From positions 31,072 to 95,071 of the forward strand of contig JBELML010000007.1 in NCBI GenBank assembly GCA_042095835.1: 64,000 nt of DNA, written 5' to 3'. The notes under the pieces were generated by a model. It saw only the letters and a list, made by a program, of their open reading frames with translations, did not search any database and was not told where the DNA came from. The translations under genes were made by a program, and so were the position numbers. This document shows positions 9,276 through 16,956 of this stretch, piece after piece. Position 1 is the stretch's first letter; every line of letters starts with the position of its first letter. Origin of the DNA: DATFKA01 sp042095835 (GTDB taxonomy: Bacteria; Bacteroidota; Bacteroidia; Chitinophagales; Saprospiraceae).

Positions 9276-10292
9276 CTACCTTGTTTCCAACTTCCCGTCT
9301 ATGTGCTTGGCAAACCGACCACGCTCGCGCTCATGCACCTGATCAGGTCTCGGCCAAGGCCAACCACCAAATTCGGTTGCTTGATAAGCAGTCATGGTTT
9401 CTACGATGCCTTGTTGTGAGGTCGCAACAAATGGCCCATGCTGTACGACTGGCTCGCCAATGGGTTTGCCTTGTAAAAAGAGTAAATAACTGTCTTCCGG
9501 TCCATTCTGAATCGTGGCGGCTGCATTACTTGGTAGGTCGACGATGTGTTGATCTTTGACTTGTTGATCTGCGATGGCAATCGTTTTTCCTCGATAATAA
9601 TAGAGGGATCGATTGACGGCATTTTTTGCCGCTGGAATAGTAAGCGTGGCCCCTGCTTCTAAGTGTATCGTCCAAATGGCTACTTCGTTTTCCGGATCAG
9701 CAGCCCAGGAATTGGGAGCGGGATCAGGAGCTTGTATTCCAGCAAAACTGCCAGCGATGATGTCCATTGTAACTTGGCGATTATTCGCATCTTTTTCCTG
9801 ATATATTGGTATCGTTTCTGACCAAAGCATAGCAAAATGCGGATCTACTTTTTTACTTTTCGCTGGTAGGTTGAGCCATAGCTGAAACAGCTCCAACTCA
9901 TTACCTTTTTTATTATTCAAGAGCGGAAACATCTCTGAGTGTTGTACACCTTTACCAGCAGTCATCCATTGCACATCGCCATTACCAAAGCGGCCAGCTG
10001 CTCCTAGCGAGTCTGCATGATCAACTAAACCTTTCTTGGCAATAGTGACGGTCTCAAACCCACTATGTGGGTGATGAGGGAAACCTGGTACCGTCCTGCC
10101 ATGATACATGCGCCAATCTTTACTAGGGTCGAAATCTTGCCCAATTCGCCGTCCTGCCAAGGATGCTTGTGGGCCTAGGTCGGCATTCCCGGCTGGGTAG
10201 CGATCATAGTGATAAGCACAAAAGATAAATGGATCTTGAGTGGCCCAGGGGAATCCCAATGGGCGTATGTTGAGGATGGTGTTTTCGGCCAT
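9276..10292 (-). CDS. pirin family protein
   Basis: The 338-residue protein is a bicupin of the pirin family. The N-terminal cupin carries the metal-binding histidines in FPHHPHSGFETVTI (near residues 71-84) and GVQHSEMF (near residue 115), with the expected glutamates around them. The C-terminal half keeps the family pattern ILFLQGKPIGEPV, here LLFLQGKPIGEPV, plus GPFVATSQ. Bacterial pirins are cytoplasmic iron-binding proteins, some with quercetinase activity, and their role is usually unclear. The ATG (10290-10292) is the only sensible start. The upstream interval is shared with the divergent ATPase gene and holds a pair of palindromes, so regulation of the two genes may be linked. Confidence 0.9.
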   Translation of the reverse strand: MAENTILNIRPLGFPWATQDPFIFCAYHYDRYPAGNADLGPQASLAGRRIGQDFDPSKDWRMYHGRTVPGFPHHPHSGFETVTIAKKGLVDHADSLGAAGRFGNGDVQWMTAGKGVQHSEMFPLLNNKKGNELELFQLWLNLPAKSKKVDPHFAMLWSETIPIYQEKDANNRQVTMDIIAGSFAGIQAPDPAPNSWAADPENEVAIWTIHLEAGATLTIPAAKNAVNRSLYYYRGKTIAIADQQVKDQHIVDLPSNAAATIQNGPEDSYLLFLQGKPIGEPVVQHGPFVATSQQGIVETMTAYQATEFGGWPWPRPDQVHERERGRFAKHIDGKLETR

Positions 10293-10355
10293 GATTGTTG
10301 AAGTTTTACTAAATCACTTGATTCACTTGTAAAAACTGATAGCAGCTGAATTAGT

Positions 10356-10400
10356 TTAACTCGCCATAAGTTGATTTTTTTGACACTTATGGCGAGTTAA
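10356..10400. promoter_or_regulatory. 16-bp perfect inverted repeat, operator-like (palindrome 1)
   Basis: The arms TTAACTCGCCATAAGT (10356-10371) and ACTTATGGCGAGTTAA (10385-10400) are perfect reverse complements around a 13-base T-rich spacer. The core decamer ACTTATGGCG recurs in palindrome 2 exactly 52 bases further on. It lies between the divergent pirin and ATPase genes and could be a protein-binding operator, an RNA hairpin or a nuclease target. The function is inferred, the structure is directly visible. Confidence 0.8.
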
Positions 10401-10411
10401 GGGGTGGTTAT

Positions 10412-10448
10412 TTCGCCATAAGTGTTGTATTTTTGGACTTATGGCGAA
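10412..10448. promoter_or_regulatory. 12-bp perfect inverted repeat overlapping a start codon (palindrome 2)
   Basis: The arms TTCGCCATAAGT (10412-10423) and ACTTATGGCGAA (10437-10448) are perfect reverse complements around a 13-base spacer, the same spacer length as palindrome 1. The right arm contains the ATG (10441-10443) of the downstream ATPase gene. Binding of a protein, or folding of the mRNA, would therefore cover the start codon. The two palindromes are offset by 52 bases, close to five helical turns, which fits cooperative binding on one face of the helix. Confidence 0.8.
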
Positions 10449-11880
10449 TTATAGTGAGCATTTAATCGGAAGAAAAGAGGAAATAGCGACGCTCAGTAAG
10501 GCAATAGCAAGTAAAAGATCTGAGTTTATTGCACTCTATGGGAGAAGAAGGGTAGGTAAAACATTCTTGGTGAGAGAGTTTTTTCAAAATCAATTTGCAT
10601 TTCAGCTTACTGGCTTAGCAAATGCTAGTACTTCACAGCAATTAACCAATTTTTTAGTAGCTATTCAACGGTATGCAAAGGGGAATACTAGTGTAGCTCC
10701 TAATAATTGGTTAGAAGCATTCCAGTTGCTTATTGAGCACCTTGAAAGTATCTCGATAGATTCAAAGAAAATCGTATTTCTGGATGAATTACCCTGGCTG
10801 GATACGCCACGTTCGGATTTTATGATGGCACTCGAGCATTTTTGGAATAGTTGGGCAAGTGCAAGAAAAGATATCGTATTGGTCACTTGTGGCTCAGCTG
10901 CTGCCTGGATGATCAACGAGCTTATCAGTAATCATGGTGGGCTACACAATCGAGTAACTATCCGAATGAGGATTAAACCTTTTAATCTGAGGGAAACAGA
11001 AGCACTTTTGAAGGCTAATGGATGTAGCTTAGATCGATATCAAATATTACAGCTCTACATGGTTATGGGTGGAATTCCTTATTATCTAGATGCAGTTGAA
11101 CCAGATAAAAGCGCTTCCCAAAATATAGACTATTTATGTTTCAGAGAGGGAGCACTTCTTAATACAGAATTTCGAAACTTGTTTTTATCCTTATTTAAAA
11201 ACCCTAATCTTCACGAGCAACTTATCGAAGCGCTAGCAGAAAAACCAAAAGGTATGAGCCGAAAAGAATTGATCAAGGTGTTGAAAATCTCATCTGGCGG
11301 TGGTTTAAGTGGGGCCTTAAATGAACTAGAAGAGAGTGGTTTTATCAGTGTATATAATACTTTTGGCAAGAAGAATAGAGATGCTTTATATCGGCTATCA
11401 GATTTCTATTGTATCTTCTATTTGAAATTCATAAAAAACCATCATGAATATGATGAAGACTATTGGGTGAAATCACTAGATCATCCGAGGCAAAGAACTT
11501 GGATGGGCTTGGCATTTGAGCAGGTTTGCCTAGCTCATATTCCTGTGATAAAGCGCAGTTTGGGGATATCAGGAGTGCTCACGCGAGCCAGTGCATGGAG
11601 GAGTAAAAGGCTAGAAGGAGGCGCTCAGGTTGACTTAGTGATTGATCGGAGAGATCAGACCATTAACCTTTGTGAGATCAAATTTTCAATAAATCCTTAC
11701 GTGATAACGGGAAGCTATGCAGATCAACTTCGAAATAAAATAGCTGTATTCAGACAAGAAACGAAAACGAAGAAAGCCCTCTTTCTGACCATGATTACCA
11801 CTTATGGCGTCAAAAAAAATCTCCATTCGGGAGCTATTGTGCAAAATGAAGTTGTCATGGATGACCTGTTTTTATTTTGA
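10441..11880 (+). CDS. AAA-type ATPase with C-terminal PD-(D/E)XK nuclease-like domain (DUF234 type)
   Basis: The 479-residue protein belongs to the archaeal-ATPase/DUF234 family that is common in archaea and Bacteroidota. It has Walker A GRRRVGKT (residues 34-41), Walker B KIVFLDELPWLDT (near residue 110), a sensor region with VTCGSAAAW, a winged-helix-like segment (MSRKELIKVLKISSGGGLSG) and a C-terminal endonuclease-fold motif: Asp398 in VDLVID and Glu412-x-Lys414 in CEIKFS. Such proteins are often multicopy and have been discussed as selfish or defence-related; no function is proven. The ATG sits inside the right arm of a palindrome, implying control at the start codon, possibly by the protein itself. 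A further copy of the decamer ACTTATGGCG occurs at 11800-11809 within the coding region. It has no obvious operon partner. Confidence 0.88.
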   Translation: MANYSEHLIGRKEEIATLSKAIASKRSEFIALYGRRRVGKTFLVREFFQNQFAFQLTGLANASTSQQLTNFLVAIQRYAKGNTSVAPNNWLEAFQLLIEHLESISIDSKKIVFLDELPWLDTPRSDFMMALEHFWNSWASARKDIVLVTCGSAAAWMINELISNHGGLHNRVTIRMRIKPFNLRETEALLKANGCSLDRYQILQLYMVMGGIPYYLDAVEPDKSASQNIDYLCFREGALLNTEFRNLFLSLFKNPNLHEQLIEALAEKPKGMSRKELIKVLKISSGGGLSGALNELEESGFISVYNTFGKKNRDALYRLSDFYCIFYLKFIKNHHEYDEDYWVKSLDHPRQRTWMGLAFEQVCLAHIPVIKRSLGISGVLTRASAWRSKRLEGGAQVDLVIDRRDQTINLCEIKFSINPYVITGSYADQLRNKIAVFRQETKTKKALFLTMITTYGVKKNLHSGAIVQNEVVMDDLFLF

Positions 11881-11886
11881 TCTAAA

Positions 11887-11914
11887 ATCTCCTTGTATTC
11901 ATCGGATTGGAGAT
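11887..11914 (+). terminator. weak hairpin after the ATPase gene
   Basis: ATCTCC (11887-11892) and GGAGAT (11909-11914) can pair around a 16-base loop, followed by CCTCTTTTAAC. The stem is short and the loop long, so this is only a tentative terminator for the gene ending at 11880. Confidence 0.3.
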
Positions 11915-12016
11915 CCTCTTTTAACTGAAAGTGTTTATTTTTTTAATAAAAACATGATCCAGTTATTAAAATATTGGTAGAACCCTGCCAAGGCTCCTAC
12001 TGACTTCTTCCGTACT

Positions 12017-12418
12017 TTGATCTCTAATGAGCAAGTGCTTTTTCTTAAACTCTACTTGAATCGAGTAGATGTCAAGACTAAAAACCGTATCCTTCACCTT
12101 TTATTAGAAAAGCATTATTTACCCAGGTCTCTTTGTTCGTCTTTGATAAAACTTTTGAAAAAAGGTAGCTTGTCCAATGCTACTCTTGCCGCAGAACTTC
12201 TCCAAATCAGAATCAAAGATTATCCAGGTTTTGAAAAAAGGTATGCAGTAGCTTATAGCGAATATAAAGATCGCTTGAGGCGAAAAAATAATATCAAGCA
12301 ACACTATGAGAAATATAAGGTACGTTCCAACCAAACCTTGGTAGATAAAAAGGGGAAAATGCAGCGGCTTGAAAAAGTACGCCAGCAACTCAAAAAGCCA
12401 ATCGGTAGGATAAGCTAA
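12017..12418 (+). CDS. hypothetical basic helical protein
   Basis: A 133-residue reading frame opens with TTG at 12017. The in-frame stop at 11978-11980 leaves no ATG further upstream, so the start is uncertain. The sequence is leucine- and lysine-rich and predicted helical, with LYLNRVDVKTKNRILHLLLE at the front, a middle segment KDYPGFEKRYAVAYSEYKDR and a strongly basic tail (QRLEKVRQQLKKPIGR). I do not recognise a family and see no signal peptide or membrane segment. It lies between the ATPase gene and a dispersed hairpin element. It could be a true small protein, possibly nucleic-acid binding from its charge, or a remnant of a longer gene. Confidence 0.45.
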   Translation: MISNEQVLFLKLYLNRVDVKTKNRILHLLLEKHYLPRSLCSSLIKLLKKGSLSNATLAAELLQIRIKDYPGFEKRYAVAYSEYKDRLRRKNNIKQHYEKYKVRSNQTLVDKKGKMQRLEKVRQQLKKPIGRIS

Positions 12419-12499
12419 GGTAGAGTGCTTCTATAAATTCAGACTTGCGCATTGATAAAAATCATCTTTTAATCCATCGGGTATATTTACTTTAGAGTA

Positions 12500-12682
12500 A
12501 GTAATGGACAAAGAATAAGTATCGCATTTTGATCGAGAAGATTCCCGACGCAACGTCGGGATAAATTCGTGCCAAGACAAGGCAAAAAATGCAGACAATG
12601 CAGGGCATTGGTGAGGCTTTTTAACGAAGTATTGGAACAAAAGATTCCATCAAAATCGAAAAGTTATTTTTTGATCATTACT
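12500..12682 (+). repeat. dispersed ~160-bp hairpin element, copy A (with nested insertion)
   Basis: This intergenic element matches copies at 19872-20031 and 32845-33004 over its whole length. Its ends are imperfect inverted repeats: AGTAATGGACAAAGAATAAG at the left and the complement AGTAATGATCAAAAAATAAC at the right. The centre GGGCATT pairs only partly with GACAATGC here, whereas the other copies have GATGC-AGG-GCATC. Compared with them it carries about 24 extra bases near 12541-12564 containing the small palindrome CCCGACG-CAA-CGTCGGG. It ends 14 bases before the ATG of the next gene (12697). Confidence 0.85.
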
Positions 12683-12696
12683 AAAAGCTTCTTTAA

Positions 12697-13203
12697 ATGG
12701 AACTCAGGCCAAGATTTCAAGATGTATTCGAAGGAGATAAATCGCAGGTAATGGAGCGATTTAAAAAGGAGCTTGATGTCGCTGATCACATCAAAGCAGC
12801 AATTTGGGATCACCACATTGTACTCAAAATACCAAGCGAAGAGCAGCACTATTGGTCGCCACAATTACTTATTTCCTTTGAGCAAATAGATGATACCGTA
12901 CACATTCGCGGACTTTGTGGCCCTAAGCCTAGCGTATGGATGATGTTTGTCTTTTTTTATTTTCTGCTGGGTTTTGTAGCCGTCATAGTGATGATCACGG
13001 GCTTTGCTCAAATGAATCTTGGTTTGCCATCTGGAGTTTTGTGGCTACTGCCGGCCATAGCCTTTATTGTACTCATGATCTACCTTACGGCCAGGATGGG
13101 ACAAAAGATGGCCAAAGATGAAATGATCCGTTTATACGAGTTTTATCACCATGCTAAACCATCTTCGCCATCACTTCTTTCAGGGCCTTATAGGCGACCA
13201 TAG
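12697..13203 (+). CDS. hypothetical protein with two membrane helices
   Basis: The 168-residue protein has a soluble N-terminal half with WSPQLLISFEQIDDTVHIRG, then two hydrophobic helices: residues ~80-102 (VWMMFVFFYFLLGFVAVIVM) and ~113-131 (WLLPAIAFIVLMIYLTA). They are joined by a short loop and followed by a basic tail ending in a helix (MGQKMAKDEMIRLYEFYHHA). This is the pattern of a small inner-membrane protein with an N-terminal PH-like or unknown cytoplasmic domain, but no family is recognised. The ATG at 12697 is preceded within 14 bases by hairpin element copy A, so its promoter or leader must lie in that element. The 3' end overlaps the convergent arginase-family gene by 50 bases, so the last ~16 residues are encoded antisense to that gene's C-terminus. 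Confidence 0.7.
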   Translation: MELRPRFQDVFEGDKSQVMERFKKELDVADHIKAAIWDHHIVLKIPSEEQHYWSPQLLISFEQIDDTVHIRGLCGPKPSVWMMFVFFYFLLGFVAVIVMITGFAQMNLGLPSGVLWLLPAIAFIVLMIYLTARMGQKMAKDEMIRLYEFYHHAKPSSPSLLSGPYRRP

Positions 13204-13945
13204 CCGTCATGTTGTGTAGGTCTCTGGTAGGATTATACTCGACGATATCGGCACCTATTATTTCTACCGGAATCGATTGAAGGATTTGATATAAATCCCT
13301 TGAAGAAAGGCCGCCTGGCTCATGATGACTGACGCCGGGTGCAAAAGCGGGGTCTAAGGCATCCAAATCAATACTTACATAAAGAGGTGCTTGCAGTCTG
13401 ACCAAGAAATCTAAATTGAAGTCTTTCATCTCCACAATATCTACGCCATAACGACTTGCTTGTTCTCGTTGGTGAGTAGTCAAGCAGCGATTTCCAACCT
13501 GGATCAATGACCCTACCTTTCCCGTTTCAAGAATTCTAGCGAAGGGAGAGGCGTGAGAGAGCGGATTGCCCTCAAAATCTTCGTACAAATCACCGTGCGC
13601 ATCGATTTGCAAGATATGTAGCCCAGGATAGCGGTCCGTATAGGCATCCAAAATAGGATAAGCGATAGAATGATCACCTCCTAAGCTCACCAATTTGCTG
13701 CCATCTTCAATGGCCGTAGCTACTGCCGCTTTGATTTTTTGAAAGGCATCTTGAGGAGAAAACCCAGCAAGTTGCAAATCACCTATATCTTGGTAAACTT
13801 CTCCCGCTTTTATATCTCTACCCAACTCTGCAAATGTGTTGGCAGACCCATCGGTTTCCATCAGTCGAATTCTGGGAGGAGCCAAAGCTGCTCCTCGCAG
13901 AAAGGAAGAATTCAAGTCATACGGTATGCCTAGGAGTTTTATCAT
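13154..13945 (-). CDS. arginase/agmatinase/formimidoylglutamase family hydrolase
   Basis: The 263-residue protein has the full binuclear manganese signature of ureohydrolases: GGDHSIAYP, DAHGDLYEDF and SIDLDALDPAFAPGV, followed by the PGGLSSRDL segment. It hydrolyses a guanidino or formimino group from arginine, agmatine, guanidinobutyrate or formiminoglutamate; the sequence alone does not separate these. It is somewhat shorter than a typical 290-320-residue agmatinase. The gltX gene lies 6 bases upstream on the same strand, so the two probably share a transcript. A glutamate formimidoyltransferase gene 4 kb away makes a link to histidine breakdown conceivable but not shown. The 3' end overlaps the convergent membrane-protein gene by 50 bases. 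Confidence 0.88.
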   Translation of the reverse strand: MIKLLGIPYDLNSSFLRGAALAPPRIRLMETDGSANTFAELGRDIKAGEVYQDIGDLQLAGFSPQDAFQKIKAAVATAIEDGSKLVSLGGDHSIAYPILDAYTDRYPGLHILQIDAHGDLYEDFEGNPLSHASPFARILETGKVGSLIQVGNRCLTTHQREQASRYGVDIVEMKDFNLDFLVRLQAPLYVSIDLDALDPAFAPGVSHHEPGGLSSRDLYQILQSIPVEIIGADIVEYNPTRDLHNMTAMVAYKALKEVMAKMV

Positions 13946-13951
13946 ATTTCC

Positions 13952-15493
13952 TTATAGACTAGCTACATATTCATCGAAAATACCGTAGGCACGTTGCATA
14001 CGACGTTTCACTTCTTTTTTACCTAATACTTCCATCATTTCAAAAATAGCAGGCCCTTTCATGGTGCCGGTCAAGGCAATCCTTAGGATAGGTAAAATAT
14101 CACCAAACCTCAGTTCATGGTCCGCCATAAAAGCTTCTACACTACTTTTGATGGTCTCATTTTCAAAAGGATCGATTGCCGAAATAGCTTCCAGGAATTG
14201 GTCGAAGATGGCTCGCTTATCTGCCTTCCATTTTTTGCGGATATTCTTCTGGTCATAATCGGTAAAGTCTTCAAAGAAATAGAAGCCATTCTTCCAGAAG
14301 TCAGGGACCAATACGACGCGCTCTTTCATCATATTGATAAAAGCAGCTAGGTATTCCTCTGTGGCTTGGTGGCCATGTGCTTCGATCAAAGGCCGCACCT
14401 TGGCTGCCAAGTCAGCGGTGTCGCTATTGATGATGTATTGCTGGTTAAACCATTTGGCTTTGTCAAAATCAAAACGCGCCCCTGATTTCCCAATTTTTTC
14501 AATGGAAAAAGCTTGCTTTAGGTTTTGTAAATCGAATAGTTCTTGTTCGGTGCCAGGGTTCCATCCTAGGAAAGCCAGGAAGTTGAGCGCAGCTTCTGGT
14601 AAGAAGCCAAACTCCTTAAAACCAACAAAGGAATCTTCTTCTGTATCTGCATTCCAGGACAGTGGAAAGACCGGCATACCCAGTTTTTTGCCATCTCTTT
14701 TACTCAGTTTTCCTTTACCTGTAGGTTTGAGAATGAGTGGTAGGTGCGCAAAGGCAGGCATGCCAGATTCCCAACCTAGCGCACGATATAATAGAATATG
14801 ATGAGCGGTACTGGAGAGCCACTCTTCACCACGTATGACATGACTGATCTCCATCAAATGATCGTCTACAATATTGGCCAGGTGATAGGTAGGCATACCG
14901 TCACCTTTTAGGATGATCTTATCATCGAGTTCATTGGTTTGGAAGGTGACTTCACCACGAACCAAATCCTGGATGGTGACCGATTCATCTACTGGAACTT
15001 TGAGACGGATCGTATAAGGCTCGCCTGAGTTCAAGCGCGTTTTCAAAGCTTCGGGACTCATACCCAAGCTATTATTCATTTCCTGGCGTACGGTATGATC
15101 GTATTTAAAGCTATGATTTCCCTTAGCTTTTTCTGCCTCTCTACGGGCATCTAGCTCCTCGGCAGTGTCAAAAGCATAATAGGCATTGCCACTATCTATG
15201 AGTTGTTGCGCATATTGGCCGTAGAGGTCCTTTCGTTCGGATTGACGATAGGGACCATAATCGCCGCCGTAGCCAGGGCCTTCGTCGGGTTCGATGCCAC
15301 ACCATTTAAGGGCTTCGATGATATAGTCTTCTGCACCTGGAACATAACGAGTTTGGTCGGTATCTTCGATACGAAGGATGAATGTACCATTGTGCTTTTT
15401 GGCAAGTAGATAGTTGTACAAGGCAGTACGTACGCCTCCAATATGTAAGGCGCCGGTGGGGCTGGGAGCAAATCGAACTCTAATGTTGTCCAT
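13952..15493 (-). CDS. gltX: glutamate--tRNA ligase
   Basis: The 513-residue protein is a class I aminoacyl-tRNA synthetase of the GluRS type. It has the HIGH-type motif FAPSPTGALHIGGVRTALYN (residues 8-27), the LRIEDTDQTR segment, the tRNA/active-site segment VIRGEEWLSSTAHH, and the KMSKS-type loop GKLSKRDGKK near residue 260, followed by an alpha-helical anticodon-binding C-terminus. It charges tRNA-Glu in the cytoplasm. The start MDNIRVRFAPSP is the normal one for the family. It is followed after 6 bases by the arginase-family gene and is divergent from the polysaccharide deacetylase gene across a 451-base spacer. Confidence 0.97.
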   Translation of the reverse strand: MDNIRVRFAPSPTGALHIGGVRTALYNYLLAKKHNGTFILRIEDTDQTRYVPGAEDYIIEALKWCGIEPDEGPGYGGDYGPYRQSERKDLYGQYAQQLIDSGNAYYAFDTAEELDARREAEKAKGNHSFKYDHTVRQEMNNSLGMSPEALKTRLNSGEPYTIRLKVPVDESVTIQDLVRGEVTFQTNELDDKIILKGDGMPTYHLANIVDDHLMEISHVIRGEEWLSSTAHHILLYRALGWESGMPAFAHLPLILKPTGKGKLSKRDGKKLGMPVFPLSWNADTEEDSFVGFKEFGFLPEAALNFLAFLGWNPGTEQELFDLQNLKQAFSIEKIGKSGARFDFDKAKWFNQQYIINSDTADLAAKVRPLIEAHGHQATEEYLAAFINMMKERVVLVPDFWKNGFYFFEDFTDYDQKNIRKKWKADKRAIFDQFLEAISAIDPFENETIKSSVEAFMADHELRFGDILPILRIALTGTMKGPAIFEMMEVLGKKEVKRRMQRAYGIFDEYVASL

Positions 15494-15944
15494 TGAGGAG
15501 GAGAATATAATGATGTAATGTCATCTACCTACATCATGCTCCTACGCTGAAGCTTCGAGCGCAAGCGTAAGGCTTTTTCGGTAGATGAATAATGACGTGA
15601 TGTTGTGGTGATATTATTTGAAAATGATCGACGTGAAATTCAAATAATTCTTTACACAACGCACTAAATTTTCGCAAAGATAATTATCGCTTCCAGAAGT
15701 GCCTAATTGAGCTGCTTCAATTCAAAATAATTAATCCTACATGAACAATACTTTTACGCCTCATAAAGTTCCACTTTAGATTTTGTAAAAAACGAACTTT
15801 TCTGGTAGAAATACGGTAATTATTTATAGTGATTAAGCAGCGAAAATGTAGACGAAAGCGTTTATAAATGCAAAAGAATCAATTTTTTAGGAGCGATTAT
15901 TCGTCGCTCAATATATTCCATGGACAATTCAAAACCGCGATCCT
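15494..15944. other. intergenic region with imperfect hairpin
   Basis: This 451-base spacer separates the divergent gltX and deacetylase genes and should contain both promoters. CATCTACC (15522-15529) pairs with GGTAGATG (15580-15587), enclosing TACGCT/AGCGTA (15544-15549 and 15564-15569) and the self-complementary GAAGCTTC, so a ~65-base stem can form. The segment GTAATGTCATC near 15516 belongs to a recurring GTAATG/CATTAC-rich intergenic motif. I see no gene or recognisable RNA in the rest, which is AT-rich. Confidence 0.5.
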
Positions 15945-16601
15945 ATGTATTTAGTTAAAACCCCTCAGTTTATACAGCAACTGTTCCCGAACTACACGTG
16001 GAGGGTTCCTACTGAGGAAAAAGAAATTTATCTCACGTTTGACGACGGGCCTATCCCTGAGGTGACACCTTGGGTGCTTAACCAGTTAGCCGTTTTTAAT
16101 GCTAAAGCTACTTTCTTTTGTGTTGGTGAAAATGTCGAAAAGCATCCTGATGTTTTTCAACAGGTAAGTGATGCTGGCCATACTATTGGCAATCATACCT
16201 ACAATCACCTAGATGGTTGGGCAACGGATAATATTCCGTACTTCCATAATACTCGACACGGAGCAAGTGTGACGCAGTCTAATTTATTTAGACCACCTTA
16301 CGGAAAGCTTAAACCTCGCCAGGCTCAATTTCTTCAACGTCACTATCGCATTGTGATGTGGGATGTTTTAAGTGCCGATTTTGATCCGAATATTTCCAAA
16401 GAGCAATGCTTGCAAAATGTAATGAGGAATGTTCGCCCTGGTTCAATTATTGTGTTTCACGATAGTTTGAAGGCCAAGGAAAAACTAGAGTATGTTTTGC
16501 CTCAGGTATTAGCACACTTCAGTCATAAAGGTTACACTTTTGAATCACTGAAAGATACCAATGTCAAAGAACAGCAGGTACAAGTGAGAAAGTCTGCTTA
16601 A
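15945..16601 (+). CDS. polysaccharide deacetylase (NodB homology domain)
   Basis: The 218-residue protein consists almost entirely of a carbohydrate esterase 4 NodB domain. All five conserved motifs are present: TFDDGPIPE (catalytic base and metal Asp, near residue 31), GNHTYNHLDGW (metal histidines), LFRPPYGKLK, VLSADFDPN and IIVFHDSLKA (catalytic His). It removes N-acetyl groups from peptidoglycan or another N-acetylglucosamine polymer. There is no signal peptide or anchor, unlike many family members, which leaves its location uncertain. The ATG at 15945 is the only good start. It is divergent from gltX and is transcribed alone, with a 355-base spacer downstream. Confidence 0.92.
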   Translation: MYLVKTPQFIQQLFPNYTWRVPTEEKEIYLTFDDGPIPEVTPWVLNQLAVFNAKATFFCVGENVEKHPDVFQQVSDAGHTIGNHTYNHLDGWATDNIPYFHNTRHGASVTQSNLFRPPYGKLKPRQAQFLQRHYRIVMWDVLSADFDPNISKEQCLQNVMRNVRPGSIIVFHDSLKAKEKLEYVLPQVLAHFSHKGYTFESLKDTNVKEQQVQVRKSA

Positions 16602-16790
16602 GCTAGCTTCTTTTTTAAGTATAAAAAGATAGGGGTTTTGGATGTTTAAATCCAGGACCCTGTTTTAATTTATAATACTCCCATTTTCATACTGTTGTTA
16701 AATTTTTTCGCATTGAACAGAACCTTCCTATGGTTTCGTTTTAAATACGAATTATAGAACCTATACTTAAGTGATCTCTACCAATCTCTC
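16602..16790. other. intergenic spacer, no gene seen
   Basis: This AT-rich spacer follows the deacetylase gene and continues into the hairpin element at 16791, giving 355 non-coding bases in total before the barrel gene. No open frame, terminator with a clear T-run or RNA gene is visible in this part. Confidence 0.5.
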
Positions 16791-16949
16791 AGTACACTGT
16801 GCAAAAAGTTTATTGATGTTTTGAACTACCAGATTTTAAGCTAGATCAAGGCATGGCGCAGTCCCGATTTATATCGGGACGAGTACATAACGCAGAGATT
16901 GCTTAAAAGATGGCTTCAAAACGTTAAGTAATTTATTACACAGTGTACT
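16791..16949 (+). repeat. divergent ~160-bp hairpin element, copy D
   Basis: The ends AGTACACTGTG (16791-16801) and CACAGTGTACT (16939-16949) are inverted repeats of 11 bases, continued inwards by interrupted pairing (GTTTTGAA with TTCAAAAC, GATTTTAAGC with GCTTAAAAG). The centre is the palindrome GTCCCGAT-TTAT-ATCGGGAC. Length, AGTA ends and the order of internal blocks (GATTTTxxGC...ATCAAGGCA... / ...AAAAGAT..TTCAAAA) match the element family at 12500, 19872 and 32845, though the sequence is much diverged. It ends 7 bases before the ATG at 16957. Confidence 0.65.
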
Positions 16950-16956
16950 CAGTTTT

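Noticed and set aside
12569..12864. Short frames inside and beside hairpin element copy A
   Set aside because: They arise from the repeat and from the antisense of the membrane protein gene; no similar peptide is encoded in copies B and C with conserved frame.
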